Source: Gorsachius magnificus (lineage: Eukaryota > Chordata > Aves > Pelecaniformes > Ardeidae). From it: DNA of 64,000 bases. The notes beneath the pieces are model-generated. The model worked only from the letters and a program-made list of their open reading frames with translations, made no database searches and was not told the DNA's origin. The first letter of the stretch is position 1. Every line of letters starts with the position of its first letter. Below, in pieces: positions 13,701 to 28,700 of this stretch. The translations under genes and the position numbers were made by a program. The DNA is taken from contig CM067081.1 in assembly GCA_034008185.1 (NCBI GenBank), positions 184,099,510 through 184,163,509 of the forward strand, written 5' to 3'.

Positions 13701-16700
13701 ACATCATCTAATGAATGGGCTTGAAAGAAACACGTTGTCTGTAAAAGATTAAAATCGTAACTTTCCATCGTTACACTGATTTTTAAAATTGAAATGTAAT
13801 CGAATTACAGTTTTTTAAAATTAATTTAGTTTATTTTGACTGAAGAGTACAACTGCATGAACAAGCAGCATATTATGTAAAACTTAAGAAGGCAAAGCAG
13901 AAGGAGCGCTATTGCTAGATGATAAACTGACTTGCCTTCTGCAATGGTGTGCTGGTTTATACCAGCTTGGGATTCCCACAGGCTTTCTGGTATCTTGCTT
14001 GGAAGCCCCAGCACTGGTGAGGCAACACTGAACTGGGCTCACCAGCTCCAGCAGGCATGGTGAGCACTGTGTTTCTGTTTAGCTGAACAGAATTTTGCCT
14101 CACCTGTGTGCCGTGGGCCTGACTCTTCTTTTTTAGGACCATTTGACTTGATAAAATAAATGCATGATGCTGTCTTCTGCTTTGTGAGAACTTTGCATAC
14201 AGTGTGTGTTCTTAGCCCTGACTAGGTAAAGCAGTGCAGAATCTGGTTCTGCTTTTAGACACTGGATGCCCAGACTGTGTTCCTCCTGGCTAAAAGCTTT
14301 TAAAAATGCGCTGTTGTAAAGCAATGCTTCCCAGTGAAATGTATTACAGCTATGCAGCTTATACCGGCCCTGCCTCTTAAAGGGAAGCTCCAGATGAAAG
14401 TTTTGAGCAAACTAATAGACTCTTAAGTGTGGAGGAAGTCCTCAATTTCACTTTGCTAATCTGGGATTTGGTCCCTCTGCTTGTACTCCAGTCCTGTTAT
14501 CTTCTGGATGAATTAGAGGACTTCACAGTTTTCCTCAGTGTTTTCTGACATAGGAAAATTATCCAGAGGATGCTGAGATGCAATCTGTTGTAGCACAGGT
14601 GCTTTAAAGAGATCCACTCCTCATCTTTCCTCATGACTTGGTTTCTAGAAGTATTGGCAGGTTAGAGTGACCTCCTTGAGAACGGCAAAGTTACTCTGCT
14701 ACCTGAAAGTATTTTCTGAAAATCTTTGTGCTTCTCAAATAGTTTGCCCTGGAGGAGGATGACAGGAAGTGTTTTACAACCTGAATATGGTCATTAGTGG
14801 TATGATCATGAACATGGTCATGTGTGGCAAGAATCTGGCTTTCTGCTTTCATCTTGGCGTTTTGATAGATAGAGAAAGGAAACTAAAAAGTGCAATGAAA
14901 CAAATATAACAGTGAGATACTTCCGTTGCAAAATTTGCTGGAAAATTGAGCTTATGGGATTTTTACCTAAAGCATCAGAATACAATAGAGCAGAATAAAG
15001 TACAGTACATATAACACAAAAGAAAGCAATTAGAACAAGTATATCATAAACATAAATTGGACTTAGATCCTGTTCTGTGATACACATGTAGCTTTTCTTT
15101 CTGTAACACTTGAGTACTTTATTTTAATGCATTTACCATCACTGTGCCTGTGAGATAGGAGAGATTTCTACCGTGTAGAAGAGGAGCTGAGAAAAAAGAA
15201 ATGACGTGTCTTACCTAAGGTAATACAGAAAACTGGTAGCATTGCAGGGAAATAAAACCAAGCCTTCTTCTTCAGGCTGACTCTGGACCAGTGTCAGTTT
15301 TTTTGCCCTCAGATGATGACAGCAATTCTATCCTGCAATGCTCTTATTTAAATCAATATACCTTATTGCCCAGTTTTAGTAAAATCTCTTGTGTTTTTTT
15401 ATGACAACCAGGAGATAGTTGAATTACTGAAATTGTATTATTTTTTCTTTCATTTTGGACTCTGTCTTAGTGAATAAATGCTTATTAATTATTGATTTCA
15501 AACCAACTGGCAGCCAGAGTTTGTCCTCCAGTGACACGTAACACTAACTTTCAGTAAAATTAAAGGCAGGAAAGAGCCAAGTGTTTTATTGTGTCTCCCT
15601 CTAGGCTTGCACTAGCCTCTGGAAAGTGCTACCCTCACTCAGGCAACAAGTTGACTAACAAGTCTTGGGTCTTCCCTGTTTTGTTGGTGTTTTCTGGGCA
15701 CAGAAAGTTTCTTTAGGGTGGGGAGATCTATTTGGCATCTTTTCTTATGCTCTGATTGCTAGGAGTACTGAGACACCTTCACTGTTTTGAAAGTTTGTCT
15801 TTGGAGGCAGGGAAGTTTCTGTAAGCATCAGAAATCATGGACTATGGGCAGCACCTTTTCCTGCTTCCAGTTAACTTTGTGAGCCGTTTCATAGAATCAT
15901 TCTGGGGTGCCCAGCATACCTTAGAAGAGCAGCTGAAAAATGGCTATTGAAGGACAAATCTTTGTTCTTGTTGTAAGGTTGCCAGAGCCAGGCTAGTGCC
16001 AGCTACGCTCCGACCCTGCCGCCAGCCTGGCAGTCCAGGCCCAGCAGGGCATAGGAGCGTTGGCTGGGCAGTGCTCTTGCCTCTGGCAACTCTTGCTGTG
16101 CCGTCTCTGAGAAAGGAAGAGGATCCTGAGTTTGGTCCTTAGGAAGGTTTAAGCACTGCCAGAATATCTCAAAGATGCGCTAGGAAGACCAGTGGTGGGG
16201 GTTTGTAGAAAAGCAAGGAGAAACCGTGGAATCAATCATGCCTTCGGTTAGTGAATTAACTTATGTAAAATGTATTTTCTATTGCAGAATGAGCTGGTCT
16301 TCTGCAATCTTGTAGTATATTCTTCATGTTTTTAGAAGACACATAAATGTGATAAGGATTAATCTCATCAGGCAAGTTCTCTACTTGAGTGCAGACTTCA
16401 GGTTTCATTGTACTGTGATTTTTTTGCATTAATAATTACTCTTGAATTTTGGAAGGCAATTTCTCTGCCTCCATTGCGCACCGAAGGTGTTATGCATTCT
16501 TGTATAATGCAGTTCTGCAAAATAACTCTTGCTCTAATTTTTCTAAACAGTAGTTTTGTGCTCAGTCATGACCCATAGCAGAATTGGGGAGGTAATTTTT
16601 TCAAAATGAAAACAGGAGCAGGTATATAAAGCAGTAGGAGGCTGCTTCAAATGTTGGATATGTAGACCCTGATCTGTACAAAGTCAGGGGCACCTAAATA

Positions 16701-19700
16701 TTTTCAGTAACTTGGGCTGTGTTTCTTTGAGGTGGGTCATCATATTGGAGGATAAGTGGCCTTTGCTTTGTGCTGAAAAGCTCATGAAAGTTTCCCCTGA
16801 GAGGTTGCCCTTTTCTGAAGTTATACCACATAATTCTGTTGAGGTGTTTTGTATGTGTGTTGAGGATTTAACTCTTCTGCATGGATCTTGGACAGTTTGG
16901 TGGTGTTAAAGTCCACATCCCTGGATTCTTGTGACTATGTGAACATCTCAGATTTCAACTTGAAAAAGTATTTCCTTGTACAAATGTAAAAAGACTAAAA
17001 ACCTCACTTGTTTAAAAAAAATAAGAATCTACCATTTGTTATTTTTTTATTCTAACAATGTTTAGTCAATCTTGAGACTGGTTGGAGCTGGCAATACTGG
17101 AAGAAGGGAAGGTTTTAGAAATTTTAGCTGATCAGTGCATACCACTGCAATAAATGGTGCATTTTGGCTTCTGGTCAGATTTCAAATTAGGGCTGCAACA
17201 ATGAAAAACCAATGAATTGTCCTATCGCAGCATAGGACCCTAATTTTGCCTTGCTTGAGGAAATTATTTCTATACAAATTGTAGTATGTTTAAAATCAAA
17301 GAAAATAACTTTAGTGCCTTTATGGCTGAATTTTATCTTTTTTTACAGCGTCTTTATGGCTGTACAGAAGATTGTATTCTTTTGATGTTACCTATGAAGG
17401 ATAAGAAGAATATCATAATAATTCATCTGTTTAATAAAAAATAGGTGTCTTGTCTAATCTAGTTGCCTAAATACCTTATCTAATCCATAGGCAATACAGA
17501 GAGATGTCTCCAGGGAATGACACAATTTATCTTGTTAGATGTCTATTTTAAGGTGATGAATCATTATATAGAGCTACTTACCTCTTCTCATTGACTGTAC
17601 AGGAGGCCCAAACAAGGAGCTTAGATAGCAGGAGGGTTGGACTAGATGATCTCCCAAGGTCCCTTCCAACCCTTGCCATTCTGTGATTCTTTGAAGTGAC
17701 AGTAATGCCCCTTTTGACAAGAAGTGGTAAGCAGAAAGTGCTGGGGCACACTAGCACATGGGCACCTCCTTCAGGAGAAGGACAAAGATGGAGACGCAGC
17801 TGGTAAATCCACAGTTTTCCAGATCCCTATCTTTCTTCTCAATAGCAAGGCTGTGCACAAGGCATGGAGAGGGTGGAAGCCACCTTTACTGCTGACACTA
17901 GGAGACCCATGGAGTCTTTGGCAAATGGTGTGGGTTTTGGTTGTTACTCTGGGTTGTCACAGAGGTGAAATCTGACCATGCATTGTCACCAGCCTGAGGC
18001 ACCCATGTTTCCTCAGACAGAGAACAAACAATCATACATATACAGCGAATCATGCCCTAATAACAAGGCATGTCGATGATGCCTCTGAAAACTGAGAGTG
18101 ATTCATGTGATCGTAGCTAATCCGCAGCATGACTCTGTCAGCCTCTGCATTGCTATAGATGTAAGGAAACCATGATCATGCTGTTAGCACATTTCAAGCA
18201 CTTTTTGGTGTGACTACTCTGCTAATTTTTGAAAGCCCCACTGAGACCCAAAATAAAAATGCAAGCCCACCTCTTGGCATCCGCCTTTGTGTAGGATTTA
18301 AAAATATATATTTAGAACTTCAAAACCTTTTCTGTGAACGTTTGCCAATATTTTAAAACTGATCCGCGTGTGCTGCTCTCGTCTGCCCTTTTGGCTTGAC
18401 TTCCTTTGAGCATTCATGAGGTTGTGTTTTACAGGAATGAATGGGAAGCGGGAAAGCCAGCTCTGAGGGATGCTGTACCACAGGCTTTGCTTTTGCAGTA
18501 AGCTTTTCCAGGTCCATGTGGTGGTGACTGCCTTTGGTGGCATATGGCAGTGGCTGTTGGTTCCTTCTCATGGCCAGGGGCTGCCCTTCAGCTGGCTGAA
18601 ATGTTTTGGGGGTGCACAACTGCTGCTGGAACATTGCACTCTGAACACAGTAACTGCTGGGGACAGAGCCATGGTTCATTGTCAGGCCCAGGGCTTGTGG
18701 TTCAGGAGCAGAAATGGTGCCGTGTGGTTCAGCTGGATCGCTAATCTGGCAGAGCCGTTGCTGGGCTATTTGCAGAGAGCTCTTCATGACGTGAAACTTT
18801 GTGCAGCCAAGAATGGATGTAGGTAGGAAATTGCAGTTTACTTGTGCCCACTTCATGGACACAAACCATCCAGGGTTCTCGGATGAAATGGGATCATTTT
18901 ACTGGTAATATTTTTAATTTGCCTTCCAGGGCTGGAGCGTGGGCATCACTGTGGAAAGCAGTTCATGTGGGCTTAGCGATGCTTGGGAGAATTAAAGCAT
19001 TCATGCAGCTTGAGGTGTCTCTGTGTCTGTGCTTGCCATTTCTTGTTAGCTGGCTCTAGGCAGTTTTCTGAATCATTCTTTGGAGGTGTTTCAGCTTTCT
19101 TCACAGGTTTATACCACATTTTCATCATTTAGTCTAAGAAACCCCAACAAACTAATAGCATGTGTGGTGAAGGAAGTCTGTATGGGCTACACCAGAAGCT
19201 TACCATCAGTTCACTTTTCCTCAATAGCCATTTTTCCTTCACGCCTTCCCCCTTCCCTGATGGCCTACGGTATTTCCTGAGTCATTTCACAAGACTTGTC
19301 AGCATGACTTTTTAGTATGGGAGGGCTTTTGAATTTAGAATATCTTCAGAGCTGGCAGTATATGTTAAAATATCAGTATCTGAACTGATCTCTGAGTTTT
19401 AGCAGTAGATGAGTTTGAGGTCCATTTGCATGTTTAGTATCATTTTATTGTCTGTTTGTGAAATGCTTTTTATTCACAAAGCTGAATGTAAATGAGCATT
19501 ATTACTAAATTTTTGCGTGCAGCAACTGTGTCAAAAGAATTTATCTTTTGTGAAAAAATAAAAATAAATTATTTATTTAGTTTTAGATATTTCATCCTTT
19601 TATATTTATGACCCAATACATTTTCTTTTAAAGCACGTAGTACAATTTTTGGAGTGCCAAAAGACACTTATACCATACCAATATTTCGTGTTCATGCACC

Positions 19701-22700
19701 TCTGAAGCTAAACCTGTAAAGTCTGACTCTAGTGAAATGCTAAATTCCATGCAGTCTCTGTTTTTATGAAATGGGGATGCAAAGCAGAAAAAGAATTAAG
19801 TATCTTGAATACGAATTATTAGGATTTGGCCCCTGGTTAATATGTACTCCACATGGCTGGAAGCAACAGCTACCTTTTGGTTACTGTGTACTTCATTCTG
19901 GCCAATGAATGCAGAACTAAGATTCTGACATTTCAGCAATTTTCAGCCTTATGTGAACAGCGGACAATGTTTGCTTCAGATCTCTTGACCAACAAGTATT
20001 GGTAGAATGGCCATGATATATGGGAACAGAAAATAAAAGCATAGGCGATGCTCTCTGTATATTGTCCTCAGCACTGATAGGTAGTGTGTCATTCCTACAG
20101 GTACAATCACAGTATAATTCTGAAATACATGTATGTTAAATATATAATTTTTCTCTGAGCAATTTTCATTCTGTTAATGCAGTTTCACGCAGACAGTTGA
20201 AGCCATTTAATGCGATGAATGTTCTCTATTGTTTCTATCAAAGATAAAAAATATGCTTGGATGTGTTAGGTTGAAGCATTAACATTTTTCTCTACACAGA
20301 GCTCTTAAGGTAGAGTTGAGTATCCCTGTATTATGCCAGATTTTTTTACTGATGTAACTGTCCATAACTGCTATGCATTTGTTTGAGTGCAATGGCTTCA
20401 GCAGACGTGACCTGGGGATGTGGTTTGATATACTTAGTGTAGAAAAGGGGGCCTATAGGAAAGACAGGGAAAATCTTTTTAGTAGGGCCAGCTGTGACAG
20501 GACAAGGGGTAATGGTTTTAAACTGAAGCAGGGTAGGTTTAGACTAGATATAAGGCAGAAATTCTTTACAACGAGGGTGGTGAAACACTGGAACGGGCTG
20601 CCCAGAGAGGTGGTGGAGGCCCCATCCCTGGAAACATTCCAGGCCAGGTTGGACGGGGCTCTGAGCAACCTGATCTGGCTAAGGGTGTCCCTGCTCACTG
20701 CAGGGGGGTTGGACTAGATGACCTCTAGGGGTCCCTTCCAACCCAAAACATTCTATGATTCTATGAATTCACTTGTGCATCAGTGTAGTTGGAACACATT
20801 AAAGAAGTTTATGAACTAGATATACGTGTTGGCTGTAGGCTTAGGGAGACATAATGCCATTGTTTATTCCATGGGATCTAGAATAAATTGGTCTTGCAAA
20901 ATGGTCTCGGGGACCATGTGGTTCAGAGATATATGAGGATATCACATGCACCTTATTTCTTAGGCAAATTTTCTGCCTTAAAGGGATATGCACCATGCAG
21001 GCAGAAAAGACAGACTTTGTTGAGGGAATTAAGTAAAATGCCTAAGAAAGCCAGAAGCATGGTTGCCATCGACTCAAGCAGAATTAGTGCCGAGATCTCT
21101 ACTGTTCGCATCATGGTGCTGTGCTAGTGCATTAAGACATTGCCAGCAGCATCCATGGAAATATGTGGCTTGTTTGCAGTTTCCTTAAGCAAAATGTCTC
21201 AAGTTTTGACCCTGGTCTATCTCCTGACCATTATGATTGCAGCTTGCTTGTTGAGAGATTTAGTGAATGGAGAAAACCTACCCTTTCCTATTCCTTTATC
21301 TCTATTTGCAGGAGCATGCTATCTATCTGAAGCAATAGCTTATTCAGTTCTGATTTATCCATGTATCTCCTGGCTGTTTCACATATCGTTATGAGCACCC
21401 CATTTTCAAGAAAGAGCAAAGAACTGGAGAGAGTTAAGAAACCATAATAGGGAATATCAAGGACTGGCCAACATGTCTGAGAAAAGTTGTATGGTATGAA
21501 TAAGGTGCTGGAGCAGTGATTAAAGGGAATAGGGCATTATGGCAGCCAAGGAATATTTGAGACATGTGAAAAGGAAGCAAAGGAATTGAGTGTGACACCT
21601 TCTGTATACGAAGTTGTATTTTTAGAAGTGGAAAGTTTTACCTAACTGTAAGGGAAACTTGATGGTGGCATTAGGAACGTGGCTTGCAAGGAGGGGAGGA
21701 AAAGCTCTTCACCCGTGAGTTTGGGAACTGCAGCAGATAAAACACTAGCAGCAGCTAAAAGATGCTGTCAAGAACAAGCTCTCATGTTCAGAAGGATGGC
21801 TGAGATTATCTGGCAGACCTTTACCTTCTCCATCTCCTGTGCTGCTTCAGTTAGTCAAATCCTTTCCAACTTACACACCCCACCAGCTGCATTGAAGCAC
21901 CTTGGATACGTAAGATAGGTAATATTTGGCTGCACGTTCTTGACTCGTTTAAGCTCCTTGGGACACAGTTCCACATTGGATGGTCTTGTCTGGAAAAGGA
22001 GCTTTAAAATACTAATGCCTGATGTAAATCATTCCTTTTTGTAAATGTTTTGCAAGCATACACCTCATATATAGGCAATTGGTTCCTCTTGGACTATATT
22101 TATATTTCATTAGAAGCTCTAAAGTGTTGATGAAAAGCTGTAGTAATAAAATGCTTATCAATTTGTAATTACAGTTGAAGAAATTTTCACCTAACCTTGT
22201 ATGAATTCAGAAAAAAAATTGAGGTAAATATTTTAAAACTGTTTAGCATTAGGCTTCTACAGCAATAGTTTGTTGCTTTGGAAGATTTGACAGTCAGAAA
22301 ATGTATTATGATGCCCTAAAATGTACTCGGGAACCTAATTTTGAATGATCTTTGGTTTTAATTCCAGTTGGAAAACCTTTAAAAATTAACAACATGGCTT
22401 AGATACATTTATTTGTTTATCTGTCTTCCCAATTATTGATTTCTTAATTTGCAGTTACTTTTTTTTTTCTTCTTTTAATTAAATGGGTTATTACTAGAGA
22501 TTTGGACAAGCTGCAGTACTGCGTTTAGAGCTGTTTATTTTCTACCTAAACCAAAACAGGAAAGTGACATAAATGTTTTGATGCTGATCACATTTTACGA
22601 GTGTACAGCTCTAGCAAGCATGATGTATCTATTTTCAAAAGAAAAAAATATTCCAAGTGTCATAGTTTACTAGTACAAGCAGAAATGAAAATGCAATTAA

Positions 22701-25700
22701 GATTAATGGAAAAGCCCATGAGCTTTACAGAAAAAAATTAAGGAATTATTAGATAACAAAGACCTTTCTAAGATTTGGAAGCACTTTTTTAGACATAACA
22801 GAGACTTTTGATTCAGTGGTTCAAAAAATTCTATAGAAATTTTACCGAATATTACCTAATTCTGTGGGATGATTTTGCAATTTTTTTATTGTATTAAGCA
22901 GAACCTTCTTCAGCAACTGGTTTATTTAAGTTTAGAGCACTTTCCCAGGAAGAATGAGTTTACCATCAGGATAGCAGACTCAGGCCCCTGTAGTTTGTGC
23001 CTGTAGAGCTCAGCTGGATTGTCTTACTGCATTTTATAGAAATTATTCATAAAGGTTTCTTACTTTCTGAAGTCCTTATTGGTTTGAGTACTAATAACAG
23101 CATTGGAGTACAAGCAGAAGAGACCGGGTTCACTTTTAGAGTCTGTTTTTCTAGGATATCATGCTTGCTGGCATTATTTAAAATAACTTTTTCAGATGCA
23201 TTATACTTGTAATTTCAACACCGTATTATTTAAACAATGTGTTCAATTCCAATATTTAGGAAAAACCCCCATAATTACAGCAATTACAGAAGTAAATTTC
23301 AAATCTGCAGAGTGTCATTCTTACGATAAATATATTGAGATTTTTTTTTAAACAATGTAAAACCTTAAATTAAAGAAGGTTTATTGTTTGCCTTAAAAAT
23401 ATCACCATCTTGAAAAAAGGAAAAAAACCTTGTGGGGCAGGACTTTACACACTGACTTTTTGGAGGACTGTTGTTATGAATATCACCTAAGCTCAATGGA
23501 TAATCAGATCTATGCTTTCTTTGCAGCTCTTTCCAAACACTTTTTTCTCCGAGCCCCACCATTCTACTCAGCATGCTGCGGTGGGTCCTGTCAGCACCCT
23601 GCATCCCCCACTGCTTTTCCAAGTAAGTTTTTATGCTTCATCAGTAATGCTTGAGTTATTCTGTAAACCAAAGCAGCAGGATTTAATGTGTTCTGGAAAA
23701 CTAATTGGTGATGCAATGGCAGCAGCTAATTCCTTAGTAAAATCACAGCAATCCTATTCAGAGGGTTTCCAAAGATTTATCAAACTTAAGTACACTGAGC
23801 AATTGTGAGAGGTTTCTAATGGCATTGAGACACCCAGACAGAGCTAACTTAGGAAAGCTCCTTGTTTTCAGTTTGCTAGAAAAGGTTCTTTAAAATCAGT
23901 AGCTCTTTTAAAAATCTGTCTCAATAAACATTTGCAAATAGGAAGAGAAAAGAGCTGAAAGATCTTAAAATGGATGCTGCATTTTAATGTCTGTTAGGGA
24001 TAAATTATGATTCAGGAAGCCTTAGCATTATTTAAATAAAACAGCCATTCTTTTTGTAGGAGTCAAAAGCATGCACATGTTTAATTTGTTTTTCCTTTTT
24101 AATTATAATGTAAAAAACTGAAGAAGTAAGTTGAAGAGAATTTTGGCCAGCATACATATATACGTTCAGGATTAAGACCTGGCACACACTGCCATTTACT
24201 CCAAATCCAAATTTAACCTTGATTGTGAAGTTTGCATGCCATAGTGTAAGAATAGATATTCATATTTTATGTGTTTATGGCTCAGGAATGCAAAGAGAAG
24301 AGGCATGTCCTAGTCCTTCAAAACAGAGAAAAAGCACATATCGCCTTGCAAATCCAAATGAAGATTGGAGCTTATGTGTGCTCTAGCATATACTTTTTTT
24401 ATCACAGTTACATTCAATCCCTTCCTGACTATGTGCATGCGTTTTATGAATGTTTCAGAAGGGCAGTTGCTAAGTTGAATGATTCTTGACAAGTGAGGCA
24501 GCAAATGCTGGCAGTTTAATGAGCTGCAAGTTTCTGAGCACCTCTTTAGGGGGCTGACACTTTCCCACAGAGCGTTTTACATGGCCCCAGCTCTCCCACA
24601 ATGGCTGACAGCACCATGACCAATCACCACTTTCACTTTACTCATCCACACGCGACCTCACCACAATTTTTCACTGTGCAGATGAACTTTAGGAACCATT
24701 TCACATTGAAAAGGCCTGGGCAAGGGTCAGTTGCCCTTTTGTATGGCCATAAAGCAATACTCTATGTGCCAGTCTTTTCTCCTGTCTCACATTCCAAGAG
24801 ATTTTCTGGACACCATTTAAAGCACTTGACTGAAAAATAAAGCAGTGAATGAAACTGACTTTTATAGACTCATTCTAGCTCATCTTCCCATATAACCCTG
24901 TCTACCTGAAAAGGGATTTAGTGGATGAGCTGAGTGTATACAGGGACTTGCTGAATACATAGGCCCATTATCAACTGTGGGGATTGTTTATTAACCAGGA
25001 CTGATACACTACTATTTTGGAAGTGACCTATTAATTGTCCATTTAACTAGAATGTATTGAATTCAAATGAAAAAATGGAAACCATGACTAAAGCTTTTAC
25101 TTGCTCCTTCAAGGTGGTCTCTGCCATGAAGGCAAATGAAGATTGTTCCACAGATTAAGAGGACATTTATCACTATATATTAGGATACAAAGGGAAGACT
25201 TAAAAAAAAACCAAAGCAAAACAAAAATCAAACCAGCAACATAGGAAATAGTAGGTAGCAGATTCACATTTATGTCAGCAGAGCACTAAACCTTTTCATG
25301 CACATTCTGAGCGACAGGCTGCAAACTGACTGATTTCATTTTGGTAGAATTGTTGTAACATATGAACGACTGCCTATCCTGATGTACTGAAAAATCCTTT
25401 GATCCACAAACTGAAATTTAGGTTTTGTGTGAACAGTTGGAACGCACTTTGGAATTTGGGGCATTTTTAAAAAAAATTCTCTAGGCTAGTCAACTGGGGG
25501 TGAGTATTCATTATCCCAAACGTGAGTTTCAAATTTTTTGACCCAGTGTCTGTTTGCTAATGCTTGTGAGCATGCTGCTCATCATTAGATTTTGTTTAGT
25601 TAATCTTTTAAAGTCAGTCATATACTGTGCCTTAAAGTGTGTAGATTCTTCACTAGCAAGTTAGTCTAATGCAGGTGTTAAGCTGTACCCTAGATACTGC

Positions 25701-28700
25701 CTGTATGGGAATTAACTGGTGCCCCAGGGCTCCTGCAGGAGGTTGTTTCTTTGCTCATTGACTGTTAACAACCAGCCAGGCAAGACAGATTTTAAGGGGT
25801 CACACAATCTGACGTCCTCTGTCCTTGGCTGACAACTCCATTGTGGAATGGAGGCCAGGAGGCGAGGACCAGCCCTGTCACGCCTCTTCCCTCACTGGTG
25901 TCCCTCATCCCATGGTGGGGATGAGAAGAAGGTACCAGCTCTTCTGCTGTCAGACTATATCTTCCAGTAAACTTGAGAATGGCTGATGATCCATCAAAAT
26001 CTGCGCAGAGGCTACCTGGAAAAAGGTACCTAAATTCACCAAATTTGAGCAAGAAGGAGAGAAAACATGCTTGAGGAAGAAGGGACAGTGTTTGCCCCCA
26101 GCTTCATGGGCAGGGTGGGAACTCAGGGTGGGTGTCATGAGGGGGCTGTGTGCTCCTCAGAGAAATGCAAACCTGGCTTGCCCTTTGCAGAGACCTCCAT
26201 TGTGGCATTTTGGCTTTTGTGCTGCAGATAGTTTATTTTGATTTGGATGGAGTCTGACTGTGTCTCACTGTGTCATAAATATCAGGATAGTAGCCAGTAG
26301 GTTATGATTTTTGTATCTAGTCTGAGATATAATTTTGAAAATTGAAAAACATCTATATAAATTTAGACTTATTTATACGGTAACATTTTAAATCAGAATA
26401 ATTAATTTTTGTCAGAGGCTGTTATGGGGGACAAATACAAAGATGGGTTCTTGAAGCATAGAAAAATTCAAGAAAGGCACGTCTAGCAGAATGCAATGGT
26501 CTTTAAGTCAGTAATGTTTGACAGTGACAGTGTATTTTAGGGAAGGATCATTGCACACTTGCTCAGCTTCTGAAATTCTTCCTCTACTGGTCACAGCTGG
26601 AGGCAGGATACAGGGGTAATCTATGTAATATCAAACCAGTCACACATGTACCACAAAAGTATTTAGTCAACTTTGCAAGACATACACACTTCAGTTTCTC
26701 ATCGTTATACATACACAGTTCTACAATATCCTCAGTATATGTTTGTTTCTCTGTGGGTGTTGAAAGATCCACATACCCATGTGTATATATGTATAATATA
26801 CAGAAGTTGAAATGTGGTGTAGCCCCAAGGAACAGTTTGTGAAAGCTGCATCTGGATTCAATGAGTATTTTTAAGAGCATTATATCCATTGAACACATGT
26901 ATTTACCCCACCCCTGCTACAGCTGAGTAGAATAGATAGACTTTTTCATGAAAGAATGTGCAATCTTTCAGAGAATCTGCTTTACATGGGAATTTTGCCA
27001 TTGGCTTCAATATGAAAATGATCCTTTACAGAAATCAAACAGCAGCACACCTTTGCAGCTGCTGTAACTATAAATTGGGATGGCAATCTTGGCCCATGTA
27101 CCCATGGTGGACAACAGGAGGACAGCTTGCACCTGTAGAGTCTAGCTTGCACATGGTACCCACCAAAGCGCTCTTCGTGGCTGCTCTCTCACAGAAAGAT
27201 TGTGGGTGTCAGTGACTATATAGCCATGGCACAGGTTTGTGAATCAAGGGGCAGCTCTTTCCTGGCCTGCTTGCAACTGCCCCATGCAATTATCACATCC
27301 AACACTTGGTGACAGGCCCTATTCAACTGGCCTCTGGTACTGCTCCCTGGATGAGCATTTGGGGAAGCTGGGAGTGCTGGAGGTGTACCAAGCCTCACCA
27401 GGGACTGCTCCCCATACACCACATTCTTCTAGGGGAGAGGGAGCATGGGAAAGCACTATGGCTTTAGGCTTTATTGAGCGTAAGGGAGGCAAGAGATTTA
27501 TCTAGATTTGGGCTTTCTGTGCTCTTTGTGAGGCCAGTGAAGGGACAATACAAATGCTTCTGCTTCTCCACTGCAGCTCTTTCCGCCAACTTTGAGGCTG
27601 TTTTCCAGGGTGGGGTTCCCTCTAGGCATGGATCAAGGGGATGTAATTGGATTCATTGATAACTGCCCTCCCAGGACTTGCTATGAGATGTCAAAGGATT
27701 AGAAGCCAGGGTGAAAGGAGTAAGTTCAAATACTCCCCAAATCCTGTAATAAAGAAATTGCTGCAGTTTCCAGAATGAGTAAGTGAATAGCCAGAGATTT
27801 TCCGAGAAATAGTTCACTCTGAAAACCTTTCGTTAGTAAACAAAACTAAAGAAAGCCTATTTACTTTCTTTCAATCAGTATTACAGACCACTTTTATCTG
27901 GTTCTACATTTCACATGAGAAAATAAACTCCTAGGAAAACTTACTGCAGTTTACTCGATAATGTGCAAAGGAAAGTGGAAAAGTTTCTCCCTGAGTATAT
28001 TTGAATTTTACAGTAGCATGGGCCCTGTTTTAATGTTCCTCTATGAACTCATCTGATTTACTTTTTACCATGTCAAGGGGAGACTTTTGACCACTGACAA
28101 CACCTCTAGATCCAAGTGAGGATTTAGTCCTTAATGAACATGACTGAAGCATTACGACACACTTGTAACGCCAACAAATCAAAAGTGGCACAGTCTGCTA
28201 GCATTACAATGAACAGCACTTAATATTTTTCTGATATGTGTTAGATATAATGTGAAACTCTCATCCATTCCCACTAGGAGAGGAAAGTGTCCTGCCTCTT
28301 CTGACCCAGGAGTCTAACTCCAAAGCCCGAAGAGGTATATTAAGAAGAGCTGTCTTTTCCGAAGACCAGAGGAAGGCTTTGGAGAAAATGTTTCAGAAGC
28401 AGAAGTATATCAGTAAAACAGACAGGAAGAAACTGGCCATTAACCTGGGTCTAAAGGAGTCTCAGGTAAGGAATGACAGAACATCTGCGACTTCTTGTCT
28501 TTTTGAGGAAAAATCTTTAAAATGGCTTTGAAGGAGGAAAATCGAGCAGCACAGGGGCAGCCCTGAACTCCTTCACTAAGAAAAGACTTCAGTAAATCAG
28601 TGGTAGTTTTAACCAAGGAGTGCTTGAACAGGTTCCTAGTTTATTTCCTGAAGGTATTCATTCAAAAATTGATTGTTCCATTTTCACAGAAAGTGGGAGA

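Larger units (their letters stand above)
10730..23526 (+). other. DBX2: DBX2 intron 1
   Basis: This 12.8-kb intron has a GTGAGC donor and a pyrimidine-rich TTTGCAG acceptor. It begins in the CpG island and then becomes AT-rich. It contains paired A-runs (11300-11336) and two CR1 LINE tails, which are listed separately. No other coding exon was recognised. A 169-codon open frame on the minus strand (18862-18353) is discussed as a finding. Confidence 0.85.

Noticed and set aside
15888..15905. 'catagaatcatt' resembling the reverse of a CR1 terminal repeat
   Set aside because: Too short, and no CR1 body follows on either side.
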